Of a stretch of DNA of 64,000 nucleotides, positions 1 to 8,660 are shown piece by piece. The position numbers were made by a program, and so were the translations under genes. Below the pieces are notes generated by a model. It ran no database searches. It worked only from the letters and a program-made list of their open reading frames with translations, and was not told where the DNA came from. Source of the DNA: Candidatus Latescibacterota bacterium. Lineage in GTDB: Bacteria > Latescibacterota > UBA2968 > UBA8231. Positions within the stretch are counted from its first letter, which is position 1. Every line of letters begins with the position of its first letter. The DNA is taken from the NCBI GenBank assembly GCA_022820485.1, contig JAJEFJ010000031.1:16459-80458 (forward strand). The letters run 5' to 3'.

Positions 1-168
1 TCGCAGCGCAAAACCAAGCGCGTCCAACAGCCTAATCTCATCAAAAAGCGCATCTTCATTCCCGAGGAAAACCGCACCGTCACCCTCCGCCTAACCGCCC
101 GTGCCCTACGCACTTTAAACAAAAAAGGCGTCCATCAGTTCCTGAAAGAAAACGGGATCAAGGTCTGA
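1..168 (+). CDS. rpmB: 50S ribosomal protein L28, C-terminal part
   Basis: The first 55 codons of the window read as the C-terminal part of L28, a large-subunit ribosomal protein, and stop at TGA 166-168. The basic stretch [10 protein letters not shown] near the beginning and [12 protein letters not shown] near the end are typical of the family. The 5' end lies outside the window, so the start and any upstream partner such as rpmG cannot be seen. Confidence 0.88.
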   Translation, partial: SQRKTKRVQQPNLIKKRIFIPEENRTVTLRLTARALRTLNKKGVHQFLKENGIKV

Positions 169-169
169 G

Positions 170-442
170 CGGACAAAAGCGCTAGAGGCCGAGGGGCTGA
201 GCCGCTGGGGACTGGACTGGGCCGGCGGCTTGCTGTGGGCATTGTTACCAGTGGCCACCCAAGCCGCGCATTTGCATCGCACCGCCGCGCGCTACCATGC
301 CATCGGCTGGCGCTTTGCAGCCGACGAACACAACGAAGACGCCTTTACCCCGCTCAGCGCCGGCGCGGCGCACATGAATCAGATGCTCAAGCGCGCGCGC
401 GCCCCCCAAGGCATTTTCAACCCCGGTAAGCTATACGCCTAG
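170..442 (+). pseudogene. glcE-like remnant (C-terminal fragment of glycolate oxidase FAD-binding subunit)
   Basis: An open frame of about 90 codons resembles only the C-terminal end of GlcE-type FAD-binding subunits, with LDWAGGLLWALLP near its start and GIFNPGKLY at its end. No ATG precedes the conserved part, the frame is closed by TGA at 143-145, and rpmB ends immediately upstream. The FAD-binding N-terminal two thirds (a full GlcE has roughly 350 residues) are absent. I read it as a decayed fragment left by a deletion or rearrangement. A TTG at 230 could in principle start a 70-residue peptide, but nothing supports translation. Confidence 0.6.
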
Positions 443-1623
443 TAGATCTCGCCTGGCCGATAGTCCGGCGGCGGCGTTTCCCGTTCGCTGAGCCACAGCG
501 ACCGCCCAACCCGCGCCTGGACGTATTGATAGTCATAGCTCGTATCTGGAGCGGCGATATTGCCCTGCGATGGGTATTGGGCAATCGCCTCCTCGACCAA
601 ATCCACGCCCAGCCCGGGCGCATCCGGCACCGCGATATGGCTGTCGATCACTTCGGGCTGACCAGTCATCACCTCGTATCGCTGCGGCACATCGTCGGCT
701 AGGTGCTCCAAGATCAGGAAATTGGGCAGCGTGGCCATTAGGTGGACAGCCGCCATTTCGGCCACCGGCCCCAACGAGCCGTCGTGCGGAGCCATCGTGC
801 AGTAGTGCGCCTCGGCCATAGCGGCGATCTTCTTCATCTGCGACAGCCCCCCAGCGCGGCCCGTATCGGGCTGTACCACATCGATAATTTCGCGCTCAAT
901 CAGCTCTTTTACGCCCCAAATAGTGGCGTGGCGTTCGCCCGCAGCAATGGGAATATCTACGGCATCGGCAACCCGAGCGAGGGCGTCGATGTTTTCAGGA
1001 GCTACTGGATCTTCGTAAAATAGCAGGTCGTAATCTTCAAGCGCATGCCCCAAGGCAATGGCATCGCGCGTCGTTAACCAAGGTGGCCCGTGGACATCGA
1101 CCATGAGATCCACCTCGTTGCCGACCTCCTTGCGGATGGCGGCAACCGTTTCCACGCAGTTGTTGATTCCCCCAGTCTTAATCGCCGTATAGCCTTGATC
1201 GACCAAAGCGCGGGCCCGCTCGGTCTCGTGCGCATGGGCATAGACCCGCACCCGGTCGCGCATCTTGCCACCCAAGAGATTCCACACCGGCTGCCCGAGG
1301 GCCTTGCCCTTGATGTCCCACAAGGCCATCTCAATGCCGGTCATGGCACCAGAGCCGACGATGCCGGTCATGCCGTGGCCCATCATCGCCACCTGCATCT
1401 TGCTCCACAGCCGCTCGATGTGAAACGGGTCTTCGCCGATCATCAAAGGCGTTAGATCGTGGATGGCCGTTTCGACCACGCGCGGCCAGCCCGACGCCTC
1501 GCCCACGCCGTAGATGCCAGCGTCGGTCTCGACCTTGACGAAGAGCCAGTTGCGCGCCGACCAGCCGCTCGCCTGCGGAGGCGCACACTGCATCAAATAA
1601 GTCTTGATTTGAGTAATTTTCAT
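439..1623 (-). CDS. enolase-superfamily sugar-acid dehydratase (galactonate dehydratase-like)
   Basis: This 394-residue protein belongs to the mandelate racemase/muconate lactonizing group of the enolase superfamily, which abstracts a proton alpha to a carboxylate with Mg2+ bound in a TIM barrel. Visible residues are K139 in the second catalytic strand, D166 with H168 (VDVHG), E194 (YEDP), E220 (AGER) and H290-D291 (APHDG). The D-x-H pair and the late His match the D-galactonate/D-mannonate dehydratase groups. The ATG at 1623 is preceded by GGGGAGA at good spacing; an upstream in-frame start at 1725 would add an unlikely 34-residue extension. Its 3' end overlaps the glcE remnant by four bases. 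The exact substrate is not readable from sequence. Confidence 0.88.
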   Translation of the reverse strand: MKITQIKTYLMQCAPPQASGWSARNWLFVKVETDAGIYGVGEASGWPRVVETAIHDLTPLMIGEDPFHIERLWSKMQVAMMGHGMTGIVGSGAMTGIEMALWDIKGKALGQPVWNLLGGKMRDRVRVYAHAHETERARALVDQGYTAIKTGGINNCVETVAAIRKEVGNEVDLMVDVHGPPWLTTRDAIALGHALEDYDLLFYEDPVAPENIDALARVADAVDIPIAAGERHATIWGVKELIEREIIDVVQPDTGRAGGLSQMKKIAAMAEAHYCTMAPHDGSLGPVAEMAAVHLMATLPNFLILEHLADDVPQRYEVMTGQPEVIDSHIAVPDAPGLGVDLVEEAIAQYPSQGNIAAPDTSYDYQYVQARVGRSLWLSERETPPPDYRPGEIY

Positions 1624-1784
1624 AGCGGTCTCCCCGTGTTGCAATGAAGCGACAAGTATAAGCCATAGAGCAAAATCAATCCATTGCCAGCACCCCTTGG
1701 CATAGATTGACAGGCATATTTTCAATACTTAGCTTCTAAATTTTCTATTTATGTAGTGATTTAATTCCAACAGATGCCTTTCTC

Positions 1785-2753
1785 ATGGACCCCTGCATAG
1801 GTCTGATCGATCAAGAACTGGTCCGGTTTGAAAAGCGGCTCAACGCCGAACTCAATGCCGATGTCGAGCTGGTCCACGTCATTGCCCGCTACATGGCCAC
1901 CCTCAAGGGCAAGCGCCTCCGGCCAGCCCTCATCCTGCTCGTGGCCAAAGCGTCTGGCCGCTGGAATGAACAGCTAATCGACACGGCCGTGGCCGTCGAA
2001 ATGATTCACGCCGCCACCATGGCGCACGACGACGTAGTAGATTCAGCAACCGTGCGCCGGGGCCGCGATACGGTCAACGAGCGTTGGACCGGGCAGATCG
2101 CCGTACTCATGGGCGACTTTCTGCTCGCGCGCGCCCTGCGCCTGCTGATCGAGATCGGCAATCTGCAGGTCCTAAGCGCAGTCGCGCACGCCACCGAGCG
2201 GCTGAGCATAGGCGAAATTTTTGAAATCCAGATCGGCACTCAGTGCGACACGCGCGAAGAGTCGTACTTTGCCATGGTCAGCGACAAAACGGCTTCCCTG
2301 ATCTCGGCCGCAGCGCGGATTGGCGCGATTCTCTCCGGCGCATCAGACGAGATCGTGCAATCTATGGGGCGCTACGGAGAATCGCTCGGCCGCGCCTTTC
2401 AAGTCGCCGACGACATCCTCGACCTCACCAGCGATCAGGCGACCATGGGCAAGCCCGTCGGACACGACCTGCGCGAAGGCAAGATCACCTTGCCATTGAT
2501 ACGCGCCTTACAGCAAGCCCCTTCAGCGGCGCGGGCCGAGATGGAGGCCCTTTTGACCCGGCCCGACAAAGACGAAGCCGAATGGGCGCAGATCGTAGCC
2601 TTTGTCGAAGAGTACCGAGGAGTCGCCGCCGCCACCGAGACCGCACACGAATACGCCGCCCAAGCTCAGCAATGCCTAAAAGTACTGGCCCCATCCCCGG
2701 CCCGCTCCGCGCTAGAACGAGCCGTGCAGCTCGTCGTCGAACGCAGCAATTGA
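1785..2753 (+). CDS. ispB: trans-polyprenyl diphosphate synthase
   Basis: This 322-residue class I isoprenyl chain elongation enzyme condenses isopentenyl diphosphate with an allylic diphosphate, probably to make the quinone side chain. The first aspartate-rich motif is DDVVD at residues 82-86 (HDDVVDSATVRRG) and the second is DDILD at 209-213. K43 and R45 in GKRLRP fit the diphosphate-binding site. The length fits octaprenyl/solanesyl synthases; chain length cannot be assigned safely. It is the first gene of a plus-strand run, with apbE starting 12 bases after its stop. The 160 bases upstream are AT-richer and divergent from the dehydratase, a plausible promoter region. Confidence 0.92.
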   Translation: MDPCIGLIDQELVRFEKRLNAELNADVELVHVIARYMATLKGKRLRPALILLVAKASGRWNEQLIDTAVAVEMIHAATMAHDDVVDSATVRRGRDTVNERWTGQIAVLMGDFLLARALRLLIEIGNLQVLSAVAHATERLSIGEIFEIQIGTQCDTREESYFAMVSDKTASLISAAARIGAILSGASDEIVQSMGRYGESLGRAFQVADDILDLTSDQATMGKPVGHDLREGKITLPLIRALQQAPSAARAEMEALLTRPDKDEAEWAQIVAFVEEYRGVAAATETAHEYAAQAQQCLKVLAPSPARSALERAVQLVVERSN

Positions 2754-2765
2754 CGCGACCAGCCC

Positions 2766-3803
2766 ATGCTCAAGCGCAGTCTGCTGGCCGTCGGCGGTTT
2801 GGCCGTGGTCCTGTACTTTCTGCCGTCGCCCCAGCCCGCCGTGCCGGTGCGCGCCGACCGCTTCTTGTTGGGAACCCTCGTCACGGTCAAGCTTTACGGA
2901 GACGAAGCAGTGGTTCGCCCGCACCTAGAGGCGGCGTACGCAGCGATCGCCCGCGTCGATTCGGCAATGAGCCACTACCGCGAGGACGGAGCCTTGCGGC
3001 GGCTAGAGCAGCAGGCGCAACTCACCCCAACGCACGGCTCGACCGGGCTGATTGCGGTCTTGACGCGCAGCCAGCACTTCGCCGCGTTGACCGATGGAGC
3101 TTTTGACTGCACGGTGGGGGCGTTGACGAGCCTGTGGAACTTCTCCGATGCGGTAGCACCGCCTGCCCCGGCGCAAATCGATTCGGCGCTGACGCTGGTG
3201 GGCTACAAAGGGTTGGAAGTTGCAGCCCAGTCGTTTCGGATCAACAGGCCGGGACTGCAGTTGGACCTGGGAGCAGCGGCCAAAGGCTACGCGGTTGACC
3301 AAGCCGTAGCGGCCATGCAGGAGTTGGGGGTAGAGGCCGGAGTTATTGAGGCTGGCGGCGACATTCGCTATTGGGGCGAAAAGCCGGACGGTCGGCCTTG
3401 GCTTTTTGGGGTCCAGCACCCGCGCGCCCCAGAGCAATACCTAGCAGTAGAGGACCTCGGGCTCGCGGCGATCGCGACCTCGGGCGACTACGAGCAGTAC
3501 TTTGATTGGGAAGGCGAGCGCTATCACCACCTGCTCGACCCCAAGACTGGCTATCCAGCGCGGGCTAGCATAAGCGCCACTGTGTGGGCCGCGACTGCAC
3601 TGGACGCCGACATCCTGTCAACCGCGGTCTTCGTCTTAGGGCCTGAGCAAGGGCTCGCGCTCGTCGAGGGCCTAACGAACGTTGAGGGCTTTATTTTCTT
3701 TGCGCGAGACGGGCAGCTCATGCACCGGGCGTCAACCGGGCTGCGCGACCGCTTTCGCTTTTGCAATAGCAACAAACCTTCGCCGGGCTGTGCTCGGCAC
3801 TAG
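2766..3803 (+). CDS. apbE: FAD:protein FMN transferase (ApbE family)
   Basis: This 345-residue ApbE-type flavin transferase attaches FMN covalently to Thr/Ser of periplasmic flavoproteins such as Rnf or Nqr subunits. An N-terminal hydrophobic segment (about residues 5-20) suggests export and membrane anchoring. Family signatures are DLGAAAKGYAVD, GGDIRYWG, and TSGDYEQYF followed by HHLLDPKTGYPA, the last lining the flavin and metal site. The ATG lies 12 bases after the polyprenyl synthase stop. No Rnf or Nqr genes lie in the window, so its target protein is not shown. Confidence 0.93.
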   Translation: MLKRSLLAVGGLAVVLYFLPSPQPAVPVRADRFLLGTLVTVKLYGDEAVVRPHLEAAYAAIARVDSAMSHYREDGALRRLEQQAQLTPTHGSTGLIAVLTRSQHFAALTDGAFDCTVGALTSLWNFSDAVAPPAPAQIDSALTLVGYKGLEVAAQSFRINRPGLQLDLGAAAKGYAVDQAVAAMQELGVEAGVIEAGGDIRYWGEKPDGRPWLFGVQHPRAPEQYLAVEDLGLAAIATSGDYEQYFDWEGERYHHLLDPKTGYPARASISATVWAATALDADILSTAVFVLGPEQGLALVEGLTNVEGFIFFARDGQLMHRASTGLRDRFRFCNSNKPSPGCARH

Positions 3804-3821
3804 CGGAGTAAAGACCAATTT

Positions 3822-6344
3822 ATGAAACGCAATCGAAGACTCGTGCTGATCGTGGCACTGATCGCCGCGGCAATGTACTACCTGCTGCCGAGCGTGGAAT
3901 TTTACAGTATGGCGGACGACGAGCGAGAGGCCATGGAGCTAAAATCTCCCGGGCAACTCGTCGATCTGAAAAAGCGCTCGCTCAATTTGGGACTGGATTT
4001 GCAGGGCGGCATCCACCTCGTCCTAGAGGTCAAGACCGAGGGGATGGAGCAGCAGGAAGCCCAAGATGCGGTCGCCCAAGCCCAAGAAGTCATCCGCAAC
4101 CGCGTCGATCAGTTTGGGGTGGCCGAGCCGACCATTCAGCGCCAAGGCGACAACCGCATTATCATCGAGTTGCCCGGCGTCCAAGACGTGCAACGCGCCA
4201 AAGATCTAGTGGGCCAAACCGCGCTGCTCGAATTCCAGCTCCTCGAACCCGCTGAGGATCGCACCCGCTTGATCCAGCGCATCGACCAAGTGCTGGCTCC
4301 GCAAGAAGAGGAAGAAGAGGAAGAAGAAGACCTCCTCCTTTCCTCCACCGCAGAAAGCGCCCCCCTCTCCTCCATGCTCAGTGGTGCAGGAGAAGACCTC
4401 ACTGTCTCGGGCCGCGACTTGCAGCGCGTCAAGAACTTGCTCAACACCCCAGAGGCCCAAGAGCTCATCCCCGCAGACGTAGAATTCCTCTTTTCGAGTA
4501 AGCCCGCCGGAGCCGAGGGCAATGAGTTCTACTTCCTCTACTTGGTGCGCAAGAAGCCAGAAATGACCGGGCACATGATTCAAGACGCCTTTGTCTCCAT
4601 CGGCCAAGTAGTAGAGTACATGGGCCAGCCCATCGTCAATTTCTCAACCACCGACGAAGGAGTGCGGCTCTTCAGCCGCATCACAGGTTCGCACATCGGC
4701 GAGCGCATGGCCATCGTCCTCGACGAATCCGTGTACTCGGCCCCGACCATCCAGAACAAAATCAGCGAGGGACGCGGCATTATCACCGGCAGCGGCACCC
4801 AAGAAGAGGCCAAAGACCTCGCCATCGTGCTGCGGGCCGGCGCACTACCGGCCGAAGTCGAGATCATCGAAGACCGCACGGTCGGCCCCTCGCTGGGGCG
4901 CGACTCCATCGAGCAAGGCAAGACCGCAGCCATCTACAGCATGGTACTGGTCGTGATCTTCATGGTCCTCTACTACCGAGCGGCTGGATTGATCGCCGAC
5001 TGCGCCCTCCTGCTCAACATGCTCTTCATCATGGCGGTACTGGCCGGTTTTCACGCCACGCTGACCTTGCCCGGTATCGCCGGCATCATCCTGACCATCG
5101 GCATGGCCGTTGACGCCAATGTGCTGATCTTCGAGCGCATCCGCGAAGAGTTGCGCTCGGGTAAGACCGTGCGCGCGGCCATTGATTCCGGCTATGGCCA
5201 CGCGCTTTCGGCCATCATCGACGCCAACGTGACCACGTTCCTAGTCGGCATCGTGCTCTATCAGTTCGGCACCGGGCCGATCCGCGGCTTTGCTTTGACC
5301 CTGTGCATCGGCATCATCTCCAGCCTCTTTACGGCCTTCTTTGTAACCCGCACGATCTTCGAGCTGATTACCCGGAAATCAGAGCAATCGAGCTTGAGCA
5401 TCGGGCCGGTCGCACTGTTCTCCAAGTTGAACATCCGCTTCCTCTCGCTGCGCAACATTGGTTTCGGCACCTCGGCGGCCGTGCTGCTCATCGGCATCGT
5501 CTCCATCTTGGGCATCAATGGCATTCGCAAGGGCATTGACTTTGCCGGCGGCACCTTGCTGGAGTTGCACTTCGATCCAGCCGTCCAAGTCGAGGACATT
5601 CGCAGCCAGCTCGGTCGCGTCCCCGTGGGCGATGCCGAGATCGACCTGAGCAAGAGCGAGATCAAGCAATTCGGCTCGGAAAACGACATCCTCATCCGCG
5701 TCAGCGAGAGCGGGGCAGGCACCGAGGTGGCCGACGGCATTATGGGAGTTCTCGAGTCCGGATTTGCCGACAACATCGAAGAAATGGAGTGGATTCGCCG
5801 CCAAGAAAAGGTCGGCCCCAAAATCGGCAGCGAACTGAGCAACGCGGCCGTGCGCGCAGTGCTGGTGGCACTGGCGCTGATCCTGATCTACATGGCTTGG
5901 CGCTTCCACCGCTTCCTCTACGGCATCGCCGCGGTAGTCGCGCTCTTCCACGACGTGCTCATCACCCTCGGGCTACTCTCGCTCCTCAACATTGAGATTA
6001 CCCTCGCGGTGGTCGCCGCCTTGCTGGCCATTGTCGGCTACTCGCTCAACGACACGATCGTGGTCTTCGACCGCATCCGCGAAAACCTGCACACGGCTCG
6101 CCGACAGGGTTTTGACGGCACGGTCAACCAGAGCATCAACGAGTGTTTGAGCCGCACGCTGATCACCTCGGCGACGACCCTTATGGCGGTACTAGTGCTG
6201 ATGATCTTTGGCGGCGAGGTCAACCGCGACTTCACCATCACCTTGATGATCGGCGTTGTGGTCGGGACCTATTCATCCATATTCGTCGCCAGTCCAGTGC
6301 TTTACCTAGGCCAACAGCGGGCCGCCGCCAAAGAGGCCAACTAA
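3822..6344 (+). CDS. secDF: protein translocase subunit SecDF, single-chain fusion
   Basis: This 840-residue protein joins SecD and SecF, the proton-driven accessory subunits that pull secreted proteins through SecYEG. An N-terminal membrane helix is followed by the periplasmic SecD domain (LDLQGGIHLVLEV), then six helices with the VDANVLIFERIREEL motif near residue 430. The SecF half begins near 536 (GIDFAGGTLLEL near 570) and repeats the signature at YSLNDTIVVFDRIREN near 740. A run of eight glutamates near residues 160-170 forms an acidic insertion in the SecD periplasmic domain. The start is the ATG 18 bases after apbE. Confidence 0.95.
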   Translation: MKRNRRLVLIVALIAAAMYYLLPSVEFYSMADDEREAMELKSPGQLVDLKKRSLNLGLDLQGGIHLVLEVKTEGMEQQEAQDAVAQAQEVIRNRVDQFGVAEPTIQRQGDNRIIIELPGVQDVQRAKDLVGQTALLEFQLLEPAEDRTRLIQRIDQVLAPQEEEEEEEEDLLLSSTAESAPLSSMLSGAGEDLTVSGRDLQRVKNLLNTPEAQELIPADVEFLFSSKPAGAEGNEFYFLYLVRKKPEMTGHMIQDAFVSIGQVVEYMGQPIVNFSTTDEGVRLFSRITGSHIGERMAIVLDESVYSAPTIQNKISEGRGIITGSGTQEEAKDLAIVLRAGALPAEVEIIEDRTVGPSLGRDSIEQGKTAAIYSMVLVVIFMVLYYRAAGLIADCALLLNMLFIMAVLAGFHATLTLPGIAGIILTIGMAVDANVLIFERIREELRSGKTVRAAIDSGYGHALSAIIDANVTTFLVGIVLYQFGTGPIRGFALTLCIGIISSLFTAFFVTRTIFELITRKSEQSSLSIGPVALFSKLNIRFLSLRNIGFGTSAAVLLIGIVSILGINGIRKGIDFAGGTLLELHFDPAVQVEDIRSQLGRVPVGDAEIDLSKSEIKQFGSENDILIRVSESGAGTEVADGIMGVLESGFADNIEEMEWIRRQEKVGPKIGSELSNAAVRAVLVALALILIYMAWRFHRFLYGIAAVVALFHDVLITLGLLSLLNIEITLAVVAALLAIVGYSLNDTIVVFDRIRENLHTARRQGFDGTVNQSINECLSRTLITSATTLMAVLVLMIFGGEVNRDFTITLMIGVVVGTYSSIFVASPVLYLGQQRAAAKEAN

Positions 6345-6378
6345 AGCCAGCCGATTGCGGGCGGGGCCACCTCTCGCC

Positions 6379-7590
6379 ATGAAAACGATAGTAGTAGCTG
6401 CCTTTGTCCTGCTCTTGATCTACTACGGACCGCCGCAGGATCGCTCTAGCCCCTTTGACGTCGCGTGGATGCTGGGTGCGCTGGCCCTCTTGGCCGCGGC
6501 TGGAGGCCAATTGGCACAGGCGATTCGCCTACCAGCCCTAGTGGGATGGATCGGGGCCGGGATGTTGCTGGGCACCGGCGGCTTGCAACTCGTCGATCTA
6601 GGCGCATTTTCCCTGCATCAATTGCTCTTTCTCACGGCGGGCCTCGGGGTCGGCTTCCAAGTAGGGCTGCACGTAGTATGGCCAACGCACGCTTGGCGCA
6701 CGCTTGGGTTGGTAGCGGCGGTGACCGCGCTGGTCTTTGCCGCGGTCACCGCGGCCACCGCATTGCTCGGGCTGCCTTGGGAGCAAGCCGTACTCCTCGG
6801 CGCATTGGCCGGCTTGTGGGGGCCTTTCACGGGTGTACCGGAATTTGGCCGGCGCGGCGCACTAGTGCTGGCCGTGCTAGGGACGGGCTGCGCCCTCGGG
6901 GCATTGGCTGGAGCACTGGTTCTGCTGGAAACTGGAGCCGCAGGATGGGTCGGGCACGTCGGCCTATCGCTTGTAGCTGGCGGCGGGCTAGGGTTGGGGC
7001 TACGCCTTTTAAGGCGATTCGCCACGCCAAGCGCGACCATAGTCTCCGGCCTAGTCGGGGCTTTTTTCTTAACAGCTCTCGCGCTAGATATCCTCGGGCT
7101 GATGGCCTTGCCCTGCGGGTTGGTGGCGGGACTCGTACAAGACAAGCAGCAAAGCCGCCGCGTGCGGTTGCTACTGCACCGGAGTGCGCCAGTGGCCTTC
7201 ATGCTCTTTTTCGCCCTCGTGGGAACCGCGCTCGATCTCGGTGCACTGTGGCCGCCCGCGGACGGGCTGTACGAGGCCGCGCTCGTCCTAGTGGCCGTGC
7301 CGCTGCTTTTGCGAGGCCTGACTCCCATGGCGTACTACCCGCTACCTGGGCCCCATCCAGGGCGGCGTATTGGCTGGCGTCTCCTGCCGCGCGGCGCGTT
7401 GCTGTTCGAGTTGTTCTGCGGCCCGCACGGGCTGGCCCCCTACGTAGGGGCCGAGGGTCTGTTGGCGCAGGCCGTGTTCTTGGACATTCTCGTTTCGACC
7501 CTGCTTTTCTCCTCCTTGTCATTGCTCGTAGATGAAAGCCTTAGCGCTGCAGAAAAGGCCCGCTCTGTAGAAGACGGCGCGACGGTCTGA
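6379..7590 (+). CDS. cation/proton antiporter-like membrane protein
   Basis: This strongly hydrophobic protein of about 403 residues has some 11-12 predicted membrane spans and the general pattern of the Na+/H+ (Kef/CPA2-type) exchanger domain. Near the N-terminus QAIRLPALVGWIGAGMLLG matches the early helices of that fold; charged residues within later helices (TALDLG) could be ion-binding. No TrkA-N or UspA domain follows. I chose ATG 6379; a TTG at 6355 would add eight residues. It follows secDF by 34 bases. The transported ion is unknown. Confidence 0.7.
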   Translation: MKTIVVAAFVLLLIYYGPPQDRSSPFDVAWMLGALALLAAAGGQLAQAIRLPALVGWIGAGMLLGTGGLQLVDLGAFSLHQLLFLTAGLGVGFQVGLHVVWPTHAWRTLGLVAAVTALVFAAVTAATALLGLPWEQAVLLGALAGLWGPFTGVPEFGRRGALVLAVLGTGCALGALAGALVLLETGAAGWVGHVGLSLVAGGGLGLGLRLLRRFATPSATIVSGLVGAFFLTALALDILGLMALPCGLVAGLVQDKQQSRRVRLLLHRSAPVAFMLFFALVGTALDLGALWPPADGLYEAALVLVAVPLLLRGLTPMAYYPLPGPHPGRRIGWRLLPRGALLFELFCGPHGLAPYVGAEGLLAQAVFLDILVSTLLFSSLSLLVDESLSAAEKARSVEDGATV

Positions 7591-7657
7591 GCCGAGCCGC
7601 TGTTGGTTTGTGTCCAACTAGGCTGATTCGTATCTTTGATAGTCTAGATATTTTTGT

Positions 7658-8350
7658 ATGGACCACATCCGCGACAACTGGGAATTACTGCGCACCCGCA
7701 TTGAGCGGGCGGCCGAGCGCAGCGGGCGCGCAGCGGGCGCGATTGAGGTCGTCGCCGTCAGCAAAACGCGCAGTGCATGCGAAATCGAGGCGGCTTACGC
7801 CTGCGGCTTGCGCCTCGTGGGCGAAAACCGCATCCAAGAAGCAGCAGTCAAGCGCCCACAGGTCGCCGCGCCCCTCGCTTGGCACTTTGTCGGCCACTTG
7901 CAGACGAACAAAGCCGGGCAGGCCGTCGAGCTTTTTGACCTCGTGCAGTCGGTCGATTCCGCACGACTAGCGCGGGCACTCAGCCGCCGCGCCGAGCAGG
8001 CCGGCTGCACCATCGAGGTGCTCTTGCAGGTAAACACGGCCGGCAGCCTGAGCCAAGGCGGGGTGGTTCCCGATCAGCTCGTCGATCTAGTCGCAGCCCT
8101 CGCGCCGCTGCCGCACTTGCGGATTCGCGGCCTGATGACCATTGCCGCCCACAGCGAGGACGAAACCACCGTCCGGGGCTGTTTTCGGACCTTGCGCGAG
8201 CTCGGCGAAAAAGTCGCCGAGTGTGACTTTACAGGCGTGTCCGTGGACTACCTATCCATGGGCATGAGCGGCGACTTTGAACTCGCCATCGCCGAAGGGG
8301 CCAATTTGTTGCGCCTCGGCACGGCGATCTTCGGCCCGCGGCCGACCTGA
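7658..8350 (+). CDS. yggS: YggS-family pyridoxal phosphate homeostasis protein
   Basis: This 230-residue single-domain PLP-binding protein of the alanine-racemase-like fold carries PLP on K36 in VVAVSKT. Other conserved segments are VGENRIQEA, WHFVGHLQTNK and YLSMGMSGDFELAI near the C-terminus, which binds the phosphate. The family buffers free PLP and protects against vitamin B6 toxicity; no catalytic activity is established. It is followed after 16 bases by yggT, the usual bacterial neighbour. The 67 bases upstream are AT-rich and may hold a promoter. Confidence 0.93.
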   Translation: MDHIRDNWELLRTRIERAAERSGRAAGAIEVVAVSKTRSACEIEAAYACGLRLVGENRIQEAAVKRPQVAAPLAWHFVGHLQTNKAGQAVELFDLVQSVDSARLARALSRRAEQAGCTIEVLLQVNTAGSLSQGGVVPDQLVDLVAALAPLPHLRIRGLMTIAAHSEDETTVRGCFRTLRELGEKVAECDFTGVSVDYLSMGMSGDFELAIAEGANLLRLGTAIFGPRPT

Positions 8351-8366
8351 TGCATAGGAGATAATC

Positions 8367-8660
8367 GTGTTCGATTTCGGCGGTTTTTTTACAGACGTCA
8401 AGGGCCTCCTCATTGGTCTCATCACGATCTATAGCTACGTGGTCCTCATCCGGGTGCTGATCTCGTGGTTTAATCCCAGCCCCCACAACCCACTCGTCCA
8501 ATTCCTACGCGGCGTCACCGATCCGGCCCTCGATACAGTGCGCTCCTTCTTGCCGAGGTTTTTCTGGTCAACTGGAATAGACTTTACGCCGATAGTCCTG
8601 TTTTTCCTGCTCAGGCTCGTCGTCGTCTTTCTCCACAATATCTTCCCCGTAGCCGAATGA
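8367..8660 (+). CDS. yggT: YggT-family integral membrane protein
   Basis: This 97-residue YggT protein has two hydrophobic spans separated by a short amphipathic stretch containing SWFNPSPHNP and the family-type LRGVTDP. The family sits next to yggS in many bacteria and has been linked to osmotic or membrane homeostasis, but its biochemical role is unclear. The start is GTG at 8367 with AGGAGAT just upstream. The stop overlaps the ileS start in an ATGA, so the two are translationally coupled. Confidence 0.88.
   Translation: MFDFGGFFTDVKGLLIGLITIYSYVVLIRVLISWFNPSPHNPLVQFLRGVTDPALDTVRSFLPRFFWSTGIDFTPIVLFFLLRLVVVFLHNIFPVAE

Noticed and set aside
2243..3106. Long Arg-rich plus-strand frame overlapping ispB and apbE
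   Set aside because: It is a shadow frame of two clear genes with no family similarity.
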